Part shown: one piece after another, positions 54,312 through 63,764 of the stretch | Position numbering within the stretch: the first letter of the stretch is position 1 | Layout: the number at the start of each line of letters is the position of its first letter | NCBI GenBank assembly: GCA_030653365.1 | Contig: JAURZL010000001.1 | Span: 124,001-188,000 of the forward strand | Origin: Anaerolineaceae bacterium | GTDB taxonomy: Bacteria > Chloroflexota > Anaerolineae > Anaerolineales > Anaerolineaceae | Length of the DNA stretch: 64,000 nucleotides | Direction of reading: 5' to 3' | Notes under the pieces: generated by a model | Told to the model about the DNA's origin: nothing | Database searches by the model: none | The model's input: only the letters and a program-made list of their open reading frames with translations | Position numbers and translations under genes: made by a program

Positions 54312-55028
54312 TTACTTTAATTTGGATAACCATTCTTCATCCGTCAAACTCAAGCGCAGAGGGGTTAAGGAGACGAGATCATGATCAATTGCCCAGCGAT
54401 CACTATTTTTATCCGGATTGGTGAGTGGCGTGGCTGCAAACCAGTAATGTTTCCGGCCATTTGGATCATGCCCTTCGACCATTTTTCCGTTGTAATGCCT
54501 GATGGATTGGTGGGTCCAACATAATCCAACCGGTTCTTCTGGTAAGTTCACGTTGACCAGGCGGGGTTGATCACCGTTGGTTAGAGTCTTAATTACCTCA
54601 GCAATAAATGGTTTTTGTTTATCATAATTTGGTTCTTCCCCAGCAATCACCTGACTGAAAGCAATAGCTTGAACACCAAGAATTACTCCTTGTTTAGCTG
54701 CTGCAACTGTTCCTGAATGCCAGATATCACTTCCCAGGTTGCTGCCGACATTAATGCCTGAAAGCACAAGATCCACTTTTTCTAGATGATATAGTCCCAT
54801 CGCTACACAATCAGCCGGGGTTCCATTGACCCGGTAGGTTTCAAATTCTTTTAGGAATTTCACACGATGATAGGTTAATGGTCGTTTAATTGTGATGGCA
54901 TGTCCCATTGCTGATTGTTCAAAATCAGGTGCGAAAATTACCACCTCTCCAAATTGGGAAGCTACCTCTGCGAGTGCGATTAATCCTGGGCTAAAAATAC
55001 CATCATCATTACTAACTAAAATTTTCAT
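54312..55028 (-). CDS. surE: 5'/3'-nucleotidase SurE
   Basis: 238 residues. It starts MKILVSNDDGIFSPG with the metal-binding NDDG, and has SGINVGSNLGSDIWHSGTVAAA, the second metal-binding and active-site stretch. SurE dephosphorylates nucleoside monophosphates and is linked to stress survival. The ATG at 55028 follows TAGGAG; a longer in-frame start at 55082 lacks support. Confidence 0.96.
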   Translation of the reverse strand: MKILVSNDDGIFSPGLIALAEVASQFGEVVIFAPDFEQSAMGHAITIKRPLTYHRVKFLKEFETYRVNGTPADCVAMGLYHLEKVDLVLSGINVGSNLGSDIWHSGTVAAAKQGVILGVQAIAFSQVIAGEEPNYDKQKPFIAEVIKTLTNGDQPRLVNVNLPEEPVGLCWTHQSIRHYNGKMVEGHDPNGRKHYWFAATPLTNPDKNSDRWAIDHDLVSLTPLRLSLTDEEWLSKLK

Positions 55029-55199
55029 ATTTCTCCTATAACAACATTTCTTCAGAATTATAAATCTACCCCTCAATTTCATGGTTTAAAGGAACCTTAA
55101 TAATGTTTTAACAGGAAGTAAAGAAAAGGTGTCCACCAAAAACAATAATTTTTTTCTGGAAATCAAAAATTCAAATAATTGCTTTTGAAAAAAATGAGA

Positions 55200-55877
55200 T
55201 TAAGGAGTCGTACAAATTATTTTGATTGAATGATTCTGGCTATTATCCGTTATTTCAATTTTTTTCAGACTCTCAACCAGGAAATCTGCACCGGCATTCA
55301 ATAATTCCTTTCTGGAATGTGTCGATGCAATTCCGATTACCCGCATCCCGGCAGCCTTTCCAGCTTTCACCCCAATCGGTGCATCTTCAATCACCACACA
55401 TTGCTCGGCAGCTATTCCAAGCTTGTTAGCACCGGTCAAATAGGGTATGGGTGAAGGTTTCCCTTGAGAAACATCATCTCCTGTGACGATGAATTTGGGC
55501 ATGGGGATTCCAGCTTTCTTCAGGCGGGCTTTAACCAGATCGTATCCACCTGAGGTTACAATCGCCCATGGTTTCGCGCCAAGTCTGGACATCAGCTCCT
55601 TTGCACCTGGAATGGCGAACACTCCTTCGGTATCCAGAATCTCATTGGCTGTGAATTCAGCTGCTTCCCGATCTGCATCTAAATGGGGGGCAACCAATCG
55701 AATCGTCTCAATGGTGCGCACCCCATGAGCATTTTGCAGAACCTTCTTCAAGTCAAGTCCATGCTTTTCCGCCCATTCCTGCCAGTGTCGTTCAATACAA
55801 TTGGTGGAGTCGAGTAACACTCCATCCAGGTCAAAGAGAATGGCACCGCAATCAATATTGATTTGTTTGCTAGTCAT
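55200..55877 (-). CDS. HAD-IA sugar-phosphatase-like hydrolase
   Basis: 225 residues. HAD motif I is FDLDGVLLDS, II VTSGG, III the Lys in GKPSP, IV VIEDAPIGVKAG. The cap is a small helical type, as in GPP/YfbT-like sugar phosphatases, with PGAKELMSRLGAKPWAIVTSG. It probably removes phosphate from a sugar phosphate. It lies between surE and the SulP gene; the gaps are large enough for separate control. Confidence 0.9.
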   Translation of the reverse strand: MTSKQINIDCGAILFDLDGVLLDSTNCIERHWQEWAEKHGLDLKKVLQNAHGVRTIETIRLVAPHLDADREAAEFTANEILDTEGVFAIPGAKELMSRLGAKPWAIVTSGGYDLVKARLKKAGIPMPKFIVTGDDVSQGKPSPIPYLTGANKLGIAAEQCVVIEDAPIGVKAGKAAGMRVIGIASTHSRKELLNAGADFLVESLKKIEITDNSQNHSIKIICTTP

Positions 55878-55932
55878 AATCCCAATTATAGTGCTTTATC
55901 CTATTGCATTAAAAATAACACGAGTAACAAAA

Positions 55933-57591
55933 TTATTTATCACAAATAGTACAACTAAGCTTGTCCGCTGCGATGATCGCCTGTTCACTGCTCCAGAAGA
56001 AATTTTCCCCGCCGATGCTATCTTCCAATCCACCGCGTTGCATCATTCCCCGTACATTATCATGAACACCAGCCAGCATCAATTGACCACCATTTCGTTT
56101 TATTTTCTCATGCAGACGTTGAATGACTTCTAATCCCGATGTATCCAATAATGGTACAGCCCTCATCGATAATATGAGAGTCTGTGTGTCTTTAAGTTGG
56201 GAGAAGGCTTCATTAAAAATGCCACTGGCAGCAAAGAAAAGCGGACCTCTCAGATAGGCGACACGGATATGTGGACAATTCTGAGAGATATCAATCCCAC
56301 GAGATTTGAGTTTTTCAGTATCCACTTCCTGAATGTTAATTTGTAAACTGGCAATTTTGTTCAAAAAGATGGCACCTGCGATGAACGTTCCAATTAAGAT
56401 TGCCTGTGTCAAATCCAGGGTGATGGTGGCTAACATGGTGATTGAAAAAGCAAGAATATCGCTTTTAAAGCGTTTGTTGAAAATAAAACGGATGGAATGC
56501 CATTCATTCATACGCCAGGCTGTCACCATCAACACACCAGCCAGGGCTGCCAGCGGAATTTGATTCATGACCGGTGCAAGCAGGAACATCGAGAGAAGTA
56601 ATCCCAATGCGTGGATAATACTCACAAGCCTGGTTTGTCCACCCGATTTTATCCCGACACTGGTTCTGGCAATGGCTGCTGTAGCTGGGACACCACCAAA
56701 GAAAGGAATTAACATATTCCCAATACCCTGCCCCACCAATTCGAGATTGGCTTGTAATCGGATCCCTGTCATATTGGATGCTACTGCACCACAGAGTAGG
56801 CTTTCCACGGCACCCAGGGCGGTAATGGTGAGTGCAGGAGCAAGAAATTCTGGTAGGTTTTCCAATGGAAACTGGTTTAAATTGAATCGTTCTGCCAGAA
56901 GGATAGTCTTCGGAATCTCTCCAATGACTGCGACTGGCCATTTCATCAATCCGTTGAAAACCGTGGCAACAATGATCCCCAATAATGAAGAAGGGGAAAG
57001 TACTCCCCATCGTTTAGGCCAGAATATCATGATTAAAATGACCAATAATCCGATCATTATCGTTTGCCAATCAATTTGGAACCCACCTTTGAAATATTCA
57101 AGGAATTTAAACAAGGCTGATTCACTTCCAGGCGTGGTAACTCCCAGAAAATTATCGATTTGACCAATGAATATAATCAGCGCAATTCCTGAGGTGAAGC
57201 CTGTAATGACAGGTGAGGGGATAAATGCAATAAAACGGCCAAGTTTGAGCACACCGATGATCAATAGAAATACACCAGAAAGAAAACCAGCAATCCAGAT
57301 TCCTTCCAGTCCATACCGCTGTACCAAAACAATCAATACCGCGCTCATTGCACCTGTTGGACCTGAGATTTGATAGGGTGCTCCGGATAAAAATCCAATG
57401 ATTAATCCAGCGACAACAGCTGTGACAAGACCAGCAGCTGCGCTGGCACCCGATGCAACCCCAAAAGCCAGGGCTAACGGTAAAGCGACTGCAGCCACTG
57501 TCAAGCCTGCCAGAAGATCCTGTTGAAATTTAGTACGGTTGTATCCTTGAAATTCATCACGCAGCATTTGAATATAATTTTTTCGTCCCAT
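55933..57591 (-). CDS. SulP-family anion permease with STAS domain
   Basis: 552 residues. About twelve membrane segments carry the SulP opening AGLTVAAVALPLALAFGVASG and SGPTGAMSAVLIVL; a C-terminal STAS domain (about 430-545) has LSMRAVPLLDTSGLEVI with the DxSG motif. SulP carriers move sulfate, bicarbonate or other anions. AAAGG precedes the ATG. Nearby sulfur genes fit sulfate, but bicarbonate cannot be excluded. Confidence 0.94.
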   Translation of the reverse strand: MGRKNYIQMLRDEFQGYNRTKFQQDLLAGLTVAAVALPLALAFGVASGASAAAGLVTAVVAGLIIGFLSGAPYQISGPTGAMSAVLIVLVQRYGLEGIWIAGFLSGVFLLIIGVLKLGRFIAFIPSPVITGFTSGIALIIFIGQIDNFLGVTTPGSESALFKFLEYFKGGFQIDWQTIMIGLLVILIMIFWPKRWGVLSPSSLLGIIVATVFNGLMKWPVAVIGEIPKTILLAERFNLNQFPLENLPEFLAPALTITALGAVESLLCGAVASNMTGIRLQANLELVGQGIGNMLIPFFGGVPATAAIARTSVGIKSGGQTRLVSIIHALGLLLSMFLLAPVMNQIPLAALAGVLMVTAWRMNEWHSIRFIFNKRFKSDILAFSITMLATITLDLTQAILIGTFIAGAIFLNKIASLQINIQEVDTEKLKSRGIDISQNCPHIRVAYLRGPLFFAASGIFNEAFSQLKDTQTLILSMRAVPLLDTSGLEVIQRLHEKIKRNGGQLMLAGVHDNVRGMMQRGGLEDSIGGENFFWSSEQAIIAADKLSCTICDK

Positions 57592-57744
57592 TTTGCTGCC
57601 TTTCTATTTGTCTTTAAAAAAATGCGAACCTCTTTGGAGGCTCGAAGTGGAATTCTATCACCAATTAAAATAATGAAAAGGGGGAGATAATAATAAATAT
57701 TTTTAAGAAGAACCAAAATTAACTTGAAATGATAATGGTATTTA

Positions 57745-58659
57745 TCAAAGTTTTTTCCCCTTCCAAACCTGTACTATAATAATCCCAATGGCTACCAGAC
57801 CTAATCCCAAAATTTGTCTCAGATTTAAAGGCTCATCCAGGAATATCCATGCGAGGATCGCGATTTGTGGCAGCATGGTTCCATTAATAATACTCGATTC
57901 TACAGCGGTAAGCGTTTGTAAGGATTTGTTCCACAATGTGAAAGCAAAGGCTGTGTTTACGATCGCCAGCCAGGCAATGATCAACCATTGGAGTAAATCG
58001 AGTCTGCCAAAACCCTGTATGGATGCGCCGGTCAATAACAACAATACACCGCCAATCCCCATGCTGATGGTGGTGATGACGATGGCGGGCAATCCACTAC
58101 GGGTATTCACATTTCTACCCAGAAGAGAAGAACTGGCATTGGCCAGAACGCCAAGAAACACTGCAATCAACCCAATTACCTGATTGGCCGGGATATTTAA
58201 CGGAAGGAAATATACAATTGATCCAACCACTGATAAAATTATCCCCATCCATTGTGTGAGTGTGGTGGCTTCCTGATTGACAATGCCACTGAGAATTGCC
58301 ACAAATATGGGCGAAAAATTTAGTACGAGGGTCACGGTTGCTGCTGGCAGGAAAGCCAGCCCGATAAATTGCGCGCCTTGGGTGATGGTATAAAATACCA
58401 ACCCCAGAAGCGCCAGCTGGTACCATGTCGATTTTGAAAAATTCTGCACCATTTGACGGTACGTTGGGTTCATTAACACAAATGGCAGCAAACATAAAAA
58501 TGCCAATGTGTATCTTAACCCGGCAAAAGTCACCGGGGGTAAACTGGCTTTCAATCCGATTTTAATAAGTACCCAGGAAGTAGACCAAAGGAAGGTTATC
58601 AACAAGGCGAGTAATACGGCTTTGAGGTGTGATCTGGATGAAAGGAATGTCTCATTCAT
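57745..58659 (-). CDS. EamA/DMT-family transporter
   Basis: 304 residues with ten membrane segments in two EamA repeats (ALLITFLWSTSWVLIKIG at the start; AVFLGVLANASSSLLGRN and TAFAFTLWNKSLQTL in the second). These exporters carry amino acids, sugars or metabolites. The ATG at 58659 follows AAGGCAAGAGAA; an ATG 30 bases earlier is possible. It lies 56 bp downstream of the kinase-like gene on the same strand and may end that operon. Confidence 0.9.
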   Translation of the reverse strand: MNETFLSSRSHLKAVLLALLITFLWSTSWVLIKIGLKASLPPVTFAGLRYTLAFLCLLPFVLMNPTYRQMVQNFSKSTWYQLALLGLVFYTITQGAQFIGLAFLPAATVTLVLNFSPIFVAILSGIVNQEATTLTQWMGIILSVVGSIVYFLPLNIPANQVIGLIAVFLGVLANASSSLLGRNVNTRSGLPAIVITTISMGIGGVLLLLTGASIQGFGRLDLLQWLIIAWLAIVNTAFAFTLWNKSLQTLTAVESSIINGTMLPQIAILAWIFLDEPLNLRQILGLGLVAIGIIIVQVWKGKKL

Positions 58660-58715
58660 TTCTCTTGCCTTATCGATGTTCAACAACATCTTACGATGAG
58701 ATTATAGACGCGTTT

Positions 58716-59705
58716 TTATTCTACCAGGTAATCTTTTTCAGCTTTCCGTAATCTCTCCAGATGATCTTTGAAATAATCTTTGTTCAGAAAATCAACACCC
58801 CAATCTGTCGAATTTTGGGTATGCACGCCTATATGCCATAGATAACGGGCACAAACGAATAATGGAACAGCCTGAATATCCAATTCTTTGATAGCTCTCG
58901 TTTCACGATAGGCATTGATGAAAGGGTCCCAGCGATCAGTTACAGCATCCTCTAATCGACAACACCACAGGAACACCGCCAGATCAAACGCTCTGAAGCC
59001 ATACCCACCACAATCAAAATCATAGAAAGTCAAGTTACCTTCCTCGGACACATTGGCATGATACCCTTGTAAATCTCCGTGGCAGAACCCCATTTCTAAT
59101 TTTGCTGCGGGTAAGGCTAATAATCGCTGGCGTAGTTCACTGGCAAAGTGTTTAATATAATTCCAATCTTCGGGACGATCTATCAAGAATGGTTCGATAT
59201 ATTTCAAAGGTTGTCGTGTGAAATAATCTAAATCCAGCTGAAAACGCAGATAAGGGCTTTGGAAATCATCCAACGTATTGTGCATCTTCGCTACTGCTTG
59301 TCCATAACTTCGGGCAACCTGTTCCGGATTGGCTTTGTAGGAAATCTCAGATCCAGGAGCTAATGTGAAAAGAGCGATATATCGGGTTCCTTCCGGTGCA
59401 TTCACCGGGTAAAAGTATGAACCCTCCTTTGTTGACAGTGGATGTGCAGCCGGAAAATTCTTTTTATGGAGGTGGTTGAGGACATCCAGCTCAAAATGAA
59501 TATCATCGAGGGTTCTCCAATTTTTACGGTATGCTCTCAGGAAGTAAACACTACCATCTTCCATAGTGACCCGGTAAGTGTGGTTAAAACCTCCTGAATA
59601 AAATTCGCATTTGGCGTGTTGATTTAAACCATAATGGGGTAAAACCTCTGAGGCTATCGCTTCGCATGATAAATGCGATGAGGAAACAGCGAATAATTTT
59701 TTCAT
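58716..59705 (-). CDS. APH-family kinase-like phosphotransferase
   Basis: 329 residues. The protein-kinase-like fold shows GFCHGDLQGYHANV (catalytic HGD loop) and LTFYDFDCGGYGFRAFDLAVFLW (DFD metal site). Members include homoserine kinase type II, choline/ethanolamine kinases and aminoglycoside phosphotransferases; the closest text resemblance is to the homoserine-kinase-II-like/YihE group. It follows the PHP gene by 18 bp. A small hydroxyl-bearing metabolite is the probable substrate. Confidence 0.88.
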   Translation of the reverse strand: MKKLFAVSSSHLSCEAIASEVLPHYGLNQHAKCEFYSGGFNHTYRVTMEDGSVYFLRAYRKNWRTLDDIHFELDVLNHLHKKNFPAAHPLSTKEGSYFYPVNAPEGTRYIALFTLAPGSEISYKANPEQVARSYGQAVAKMHNTLDDFQSPYLRFQLDLDYFTRQPLKYIEPFLIDRPEDWNYIKHFASELRQRLLALPAAKLEMGFCHGDLQGYHANVSEEGNLTFYDFDCGGYGFRAFDLAVFLWCCRLEDAVTDRWDPFINAYRETRAIKELDIQAVPLFVCARYLWHIGVHTQNSTDWGVDFLNKDYFKDHLERLRKAEKDYLVE

Positions 59706-59723
59706 TTTTTTTGCAAAAGAGAT

Positions 59724-61046
59724 TTAATCCGGGTCGAAATAAATCGGATTGGATATTAATGCTGGCAATAACGGAACACCGGGTAGGAATGCCCGTAACA
59801 CTTCCACCCGCGCAAAACCTGGTTTGTCCAAGGTGTAGGTCATCTTAAAACTTCCATTGGTAGGTGCATCCCAGACCACCAGACTGTTATCCCCGGTAAC
59901 CACGCGTACTTTATCGCCAGCCAGCAAATTGGTAATTTCAAAAACGAAGTGATTGACATCCGACCATTTCACGCTGTCTCCAAGAATGGTTTCATCATCT
60001 ACTTTCATTTCCAATTCGGGACCATTCGGTGCAAAGATGAAGTAGGTATGCCCGGCTTTGAGAGCTGCCAGGATATCGCTGGCACCATATGAATCAGCAT
60101 ATACACAGGTGGTGGGACCTCCCAGGAATATGAAGGGGGTGTCGCGATGATAGTCGCTGCCAGCACAGGCCGGGATTTTCTTTCCGGCTGCAAGCATTGC
60201 TTGCCATAATCCCACTGCCTTCAGGTTCGATTCACGCATCGGACCATTCCAGATTTCCAGGCAGTCGAATGGTAGACTTTGAAAATCAAACTTGAACTCA
60301 CAGCCATCTTCAAAGGGATGGTTAATGGAGATGAGAGCACCACGCTCATGGGCGGTATTGAAAATCTTTTGAGTTTCTTCTAAAGAATTGGTTGCAAAAC
60401 AGCCATCGAAGGGTTTATCCACACCCAGAAAATTGGCATGCCCCTGATAATGTGTCCATTCCACTCCTGGAATCAGAGTTACCCCTTCCATCTGGGGTAA
60501 AGCTGCTTTGGACACCATCTGATTATGATCGGTGATGGTGACGAAATCCAGTCCATTTCGTTTCGCTTTCCAGGCGAGTTCCTGCATGCTGTGTACACCA
60601 TCGGATGCAAAAGTGTGGGTATGTAAATCCCCTTTTAACAATCGGCGGACTTTATAGCGGATCGTAATCTCATAAAATACTTTGATTCCATCTGGTTCGA
60701 CTTTGTATGCGCCTACCAAAATATTCCACTCCCCCATGAGGATTGGACAGGTTTGATATCCTGGGGTTGACTTTGCTTCACTAACAAAGAAAGTAGTTCT
60801 ATCCGAACCGGACATCCCAATCTGTTCACCATCTGGACCCAATAAACCAAAATCAATGATATTGATCTCAGGTTTATTTTGTGCGATATAAGTGTCATTC
60901 CAAACTTCATCAAGGTCGAAGCGCGCATATTGATATTTGAACTCAATCGATTCAGCATCCGACTCGACATGAAAAGGGATTGTAAAATAGGTGCCTTGTT
61001 TCTCGTGCTCAATAAATTTGTCTATATAAATCGTATCTTCAGCCAT
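59724..61046 (-). CDS. PHP-domain metallo-phosphoesterase (CehA/McbA-like)
   Basis: 440 residues. A beta-rich N-terminal ~140 residues precedes the PHP domain: GDLHTHTFASDGVHS, FVTITDHNQM, LIPGVEWTHYQGHANFLGV, and a C-terminal GSDYH metal ligand set. CehA/McbA-type enzymes hydrolyse phospho- or carbamate esters using several metals. Its ATG overlaps the upstream esterase stop by 8 bp, with AGGAGATC before it. Co-transcribed with the esterase, sugar carrier and kinase. Confidence 0.92.
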   Translation of the reverse strand: MAEDTIYIDKFIEHEKQGTYFTIPFHVESDAESIEFKYQYARFDLDEVWNDTYIAQNKPEINIIDFGLLGPDGEQIGMSGSDRTTFFVSEAKSTPGYQTCPILMGEWNILVGAYKVEPDGIKVFYEITIRYKVRRLLKGDLHTHTFASDGVHSMQELAWKAKRNGLDFVTITDHNQMVSKAALPQMEGVTLIPGVEWTHYQGHANFLGVDKPFDGCFATNSLEETQKIFNTAHERGALISINHPFEDGCEFKFDFQSLPFDCLEIWNGPMRESNLKAVGLWQAMLAAGKKIPACAGSDYHRDTPFIFLGGPTTCVYADSYGASDILAALKAGHTYFIFAPNGPELEMKVDDETILGDSVKWSDVNHFVFEITNLLAGDKVRVVTGDNSLVVWDAPTNGSFKMTYTLDKPGFARVEVLRAFLPGVPLLPALISNPIYFDPD

Positions 61047-61839
61047 TATTGATCTCCTGAATTATCTCTGCTTCGGGCATCGGTGCCAGAACCTCATTAA
61101 GAAATCGCAGTATTTGCTTGTCCCAAAAAAACCAATTGTGATGAGCATCTTCTTCATGATAATGGACATTCAGACCAGCTGATCGGCAGGCTTGATGGAA
61201 ATACACGCTCAGCGGATATACATCCTCCTGTGTTCCACAGGCTATATACAGGTCTGGTAATTGTGTTTTCTTTTCAACCGCGTTTTTCAACCAGATTGCC
61301 GGGTCGTGTTCGCTGCCCGGCAACTTGCTGAAATCTCCAAAAAGATACTTAAATTCTTCCTGACGTTTATCATTTGGATTGTTCAAAATAGCCAAAGAAA
61401 GCACACCAGAAAAGCTGGCTGCAGCTTGATATAAATCCGGTCGTAAGAAAGCAGCTTTGAATGCACCATAACCACCCATGGAGTTTCCAGCTATGTAAGT
61501 ATTTTCTCTTTTTGGAGAAAGGTGAAACACATCTTCGATATATTTTGGAAGTTCTTCAACAAGATATGTGAAGTATGCCTGTCCATTGGGTTGATCGATG
61601 TAAAAACTACGACCAAAGGATGGCATGATAACTACCAATCCATTCTTATGTGCATATGTCTCGATCGAAGTAAAACGTTGCCAGGCGCTACCGTCATCAC
61701 TTAAACCATGTAGCAGATACAGAACTTTTCTATCTCTTACCGGTTGATCTTTAATTTTTCCAGGATCCGGCAGGATTATATAGAGTGGTACATTGACCTG
61801 AATACTTTCCGGAACATGATCTAATCGTAATACAGCCAT
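61039..61839 (-). CDS. Esterase (S-formylglutathione hydrolase/EstA-like, alpha/beta)
   Basis: 266 residues. It has LLHGLSDDGSAWQRFTS, the nucleophile elbow YIAGNSMGGYGAFKAA (Ser), an acid residue in the IACGTQEDVYPLS region, and the catalytic His in EEDAHHNWFFWD. Acetyl and short-acyl esters are likely. The ATG overlaps the sugar carrier's stop by one base (TAATG), so the two are coupled; its own stop overlaps the PHP gene's start. Confidence 0.92.
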   Translation of the reverse strand: MAVLRLDHVPESIQVNVPLYIILPDPGKIKDQPVRDRKVLYLLHGLSDDGSAWQRFTSIETYAHKNGLVVIMPSFGRSFYIDQPNGQAYFTYLVEELPKYIEDVFHLSPKRENTYIAGNSMGGYGAFKAAFLRPDLYQAAASFSGVLSLAILNNPNDKRQEEFKYLFGDFSKLPGSEHDPAIWLKNAVEKKTQLPDLYIACGTQEDVYPLSVYFHQACRSAGLNVHYHEEDAHHNWFFWDKQILRFLNEVLAPMPEAEIIQEINNG

Positions 61840-63152
61840 TATGCTTCTTCTGCCGTGTTCAGGTCAATAACTGGTTTTGTGGGATCATTCTTTGGAAAAT
61901 GAACAAAGAAGGAAAAGCCAAAACTGATCAGCATCAACACAAATGGGAATACCGTCAACAAGAAGCGGGAAGCTTCTCCTGGTTGGGGTCCTGGGTTATT
62001 TCCACTCTCAAATTGAAAGAAAACAAAGATCAAATAGAAAGCAGCACTGGTGAAAAGTCCGTTAAGACGGTTCATAAACCCTAAAGCGTTTGAAATGATG
62101 CCTTCACGACGAACATTGTATTTCTTGGTATCTTCATCCATGATTTTGGCACCGATTAAATCCATGGTTGTAATCACACCTGCAAAACCAAACCCGACCA
62201 ATGCACTACCCACAATTGCTGTTGGTAAAGAGTTCGCAAAATAAAGTGGCACAAAAGCGATGGCTAAGGAAATTAATGCCGCCCGCCACACAGGGATTAA
62301 TGTAAATTTCTTAACTAATCTAGCCCATACCACCACACAACCAATGGCAATTACCAACACAGAGGCAAATAAAATGGTGGATTGGCTATCCGGAATTTGC
62401 AATGTATATTTTACAAAGAAGGGCAAAGAAGCCAACACCAGTGACATAGCTGCACTGTAAAATGCGTTGGTAAATCCAGCCAACCAGAATTTTCGATTGG
62501 TAAATAAACTCTTCAAACTATGCCAGAATTGTGGTTTTTCCTCTTCGTCCCGTACCTCGACCTCTTTTGAGGTGAAAGTCATATAGAGAATAACACTACC
62601 ACCCAGGATTCCATAGATGATTGCTGTCATACTGTATCCAATAGCACTGGTGACCATAGGTGTGAGCGCAATACTGATAATCATGGCTACTAATTGGAAA
62701 GCCTGGCGCATGGCATTCGTTTTTGCCCGGCTGGCGTCTGTTCGGAATAACTCCGGAAATAACGCCGCATAATTTGCATTAATGACGGAATCTAGCGTAC
62801 CGGTCAGAATATAAAATAACATCGCATAGGCAAATAATGAATTTCCAGATAAGAATTCCGGGGTACTGTAGAAGGCGATAAAACACAATATTAATAGCGG
62901 GGTTCCGATGACCAGCCAGGGACGTCTACGTCCCCAACGGCTGCGGGTTCGATCAGAGAGGAATCCATATACTGGATTGTCGAGCGCATCAATAAAGGTG
63001 TACCAGAATAAAATGGATGATAATTGAAGTGTGGTTAGACCCAGGTTGACGACATAATAGATCGCAGCATAAGTCTTGAACATATTGATAGGAATCGACG
63101 TGCCGAACATACCGATGGCATAATTGAAGGACTTGAAGCGCGGCTCTTGCAT
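61839..63152 (-). CDS. MFS sugar transporter of the GPH/melibiose family
   Basis: 437 residues with twelve membrane segments. FIDALDNPVYGFLSDRTRSRWGRRRPW is the usual second-loop motif of the glycoside-pentoside-hexuronide:cation symporters, close to MelB. It imports a sugar or glycoside with Na+ or H+. Strong AGGAGG before the ATG; first of the overlapping operon with esterase, PHP enzyme and kinase. Confidence 0.92.
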   Translation of the reverse strand: MQEPRFKSFNYAIGMFGTSIPINMFKTYAAIYYVVNLGLTTLQLSSILFWYTFIDALDNPVYGFLSDRTRSRWGRRRPWLVIGTPLLILCFIAFYSTPEFLSGNSLFAYAMLFYILTGTLDSVINANYAALFPELFRTDASRAKTNAMRQAFQLVAMIISIALTPMVTSAIGYSMTAIIYGILGGSVILYMTFTSKEVEVRDEEEKPQFWHSLKSLFTNRKFWLAGFTNAFYSAAMSLVLASLPFFVKYTLQIPDSQSTILFASVLVIAIGCVVVWARLVKKFTLIPVWRAALISLAIAFVPLYFANSLPTAIVGSALVGFGFAGVITTMDLIGAKIMDEDTKKYNVRREGIISNALGFMNRLNGLFTSAAFYLIFVFFQFESGNNPGPQPGEASRFLLTVFPFVLMLISFGFSFFVHFPKNDPTKPVIDLNTAEEA

Positions 63153-63294
63153 TTTTTTCCTCCTGAGAGATGGATTGAGTTATTAAAAATGATAATTTGT
63201 TGGGATAGAATACAATCATTGTATAACAGAAAAAATACAATATTCATTTTTATCTGTTTGAAATTTCTCAGGAAATTCGCGTTAGTAAATCTGA

Positions 63295-63759
63295 TTATAG
63301 AGCTTTGATCAAGATCACGGCAGGATTCTCCAGACCCCATATGGTATCTGTTTCGTATAATGGGGAAAAACCCAAAGCGTAATAGAATTCACGTGTGAGG
63401 GCATAATATGAATCAGGGTGGGAGGAAGATAAGGTTTTTACATGCAACCAATTTCCTTCGCTCATGCGAGCTTCTTTCTCGACACGCTCAACCAGTATTT
63501 TACCGATCCCTTGCCGGTGATAATCTGGATGAACGGCTAAAAAGTGTATCTCATAAGAACCAGGAAATGGTTCTGCCAGAGTGATGACACCAACAACATT
63601 TCCATCTTTAACTGCAACCCAGGAAGGTAATTTGTTCAGGTTTTCGAGATAGGATGCATTCGCATCTGGAAGGCCAAACCAATCAGGTAAAGCTGCGATA
63701 ATATTAGAACAGGTTTGTTCATATGATGGTGAGTAGGGCAGCAAATTGACATCTGACAT
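63295..63759 (-). CDS. GNAT-family N-acetyltransferase
   Basis: 154 residues. The acetyl-CoA motif is EIHFLAVHPDYHRQGIGKIL, and the C-terminal part reads YALTREFYYALGFSP. The start is the ATG at 63759; longer in-frame starts lie inside the upstream gene. It lies 5 bp after that gene's stop, and such DUF6958-like plus GNAT pairs recur. Substrate unknown. Confidence 0.9.
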   Translation of the reverse strand: MSDVNLLPYSPSYEQTCSNIIAALPDWFGLPDANASYLENLNKLPSWVAVKDGNVVGVITLAEPFPGSYEIHFLAVHPDYHRQGIGKILVERVEKEARMSEGNWLHVKTLSSSHPDSYYALTREFYYALGFSPLYETDTIWGLENPAVILIKAL

Positions 63760-63764
63760 ATTGA

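Noticed and set aside
56567..57163. 198-codon plus-strand frame
   Set aside because: It is antisense to the SulP gene, with no recognisable product.
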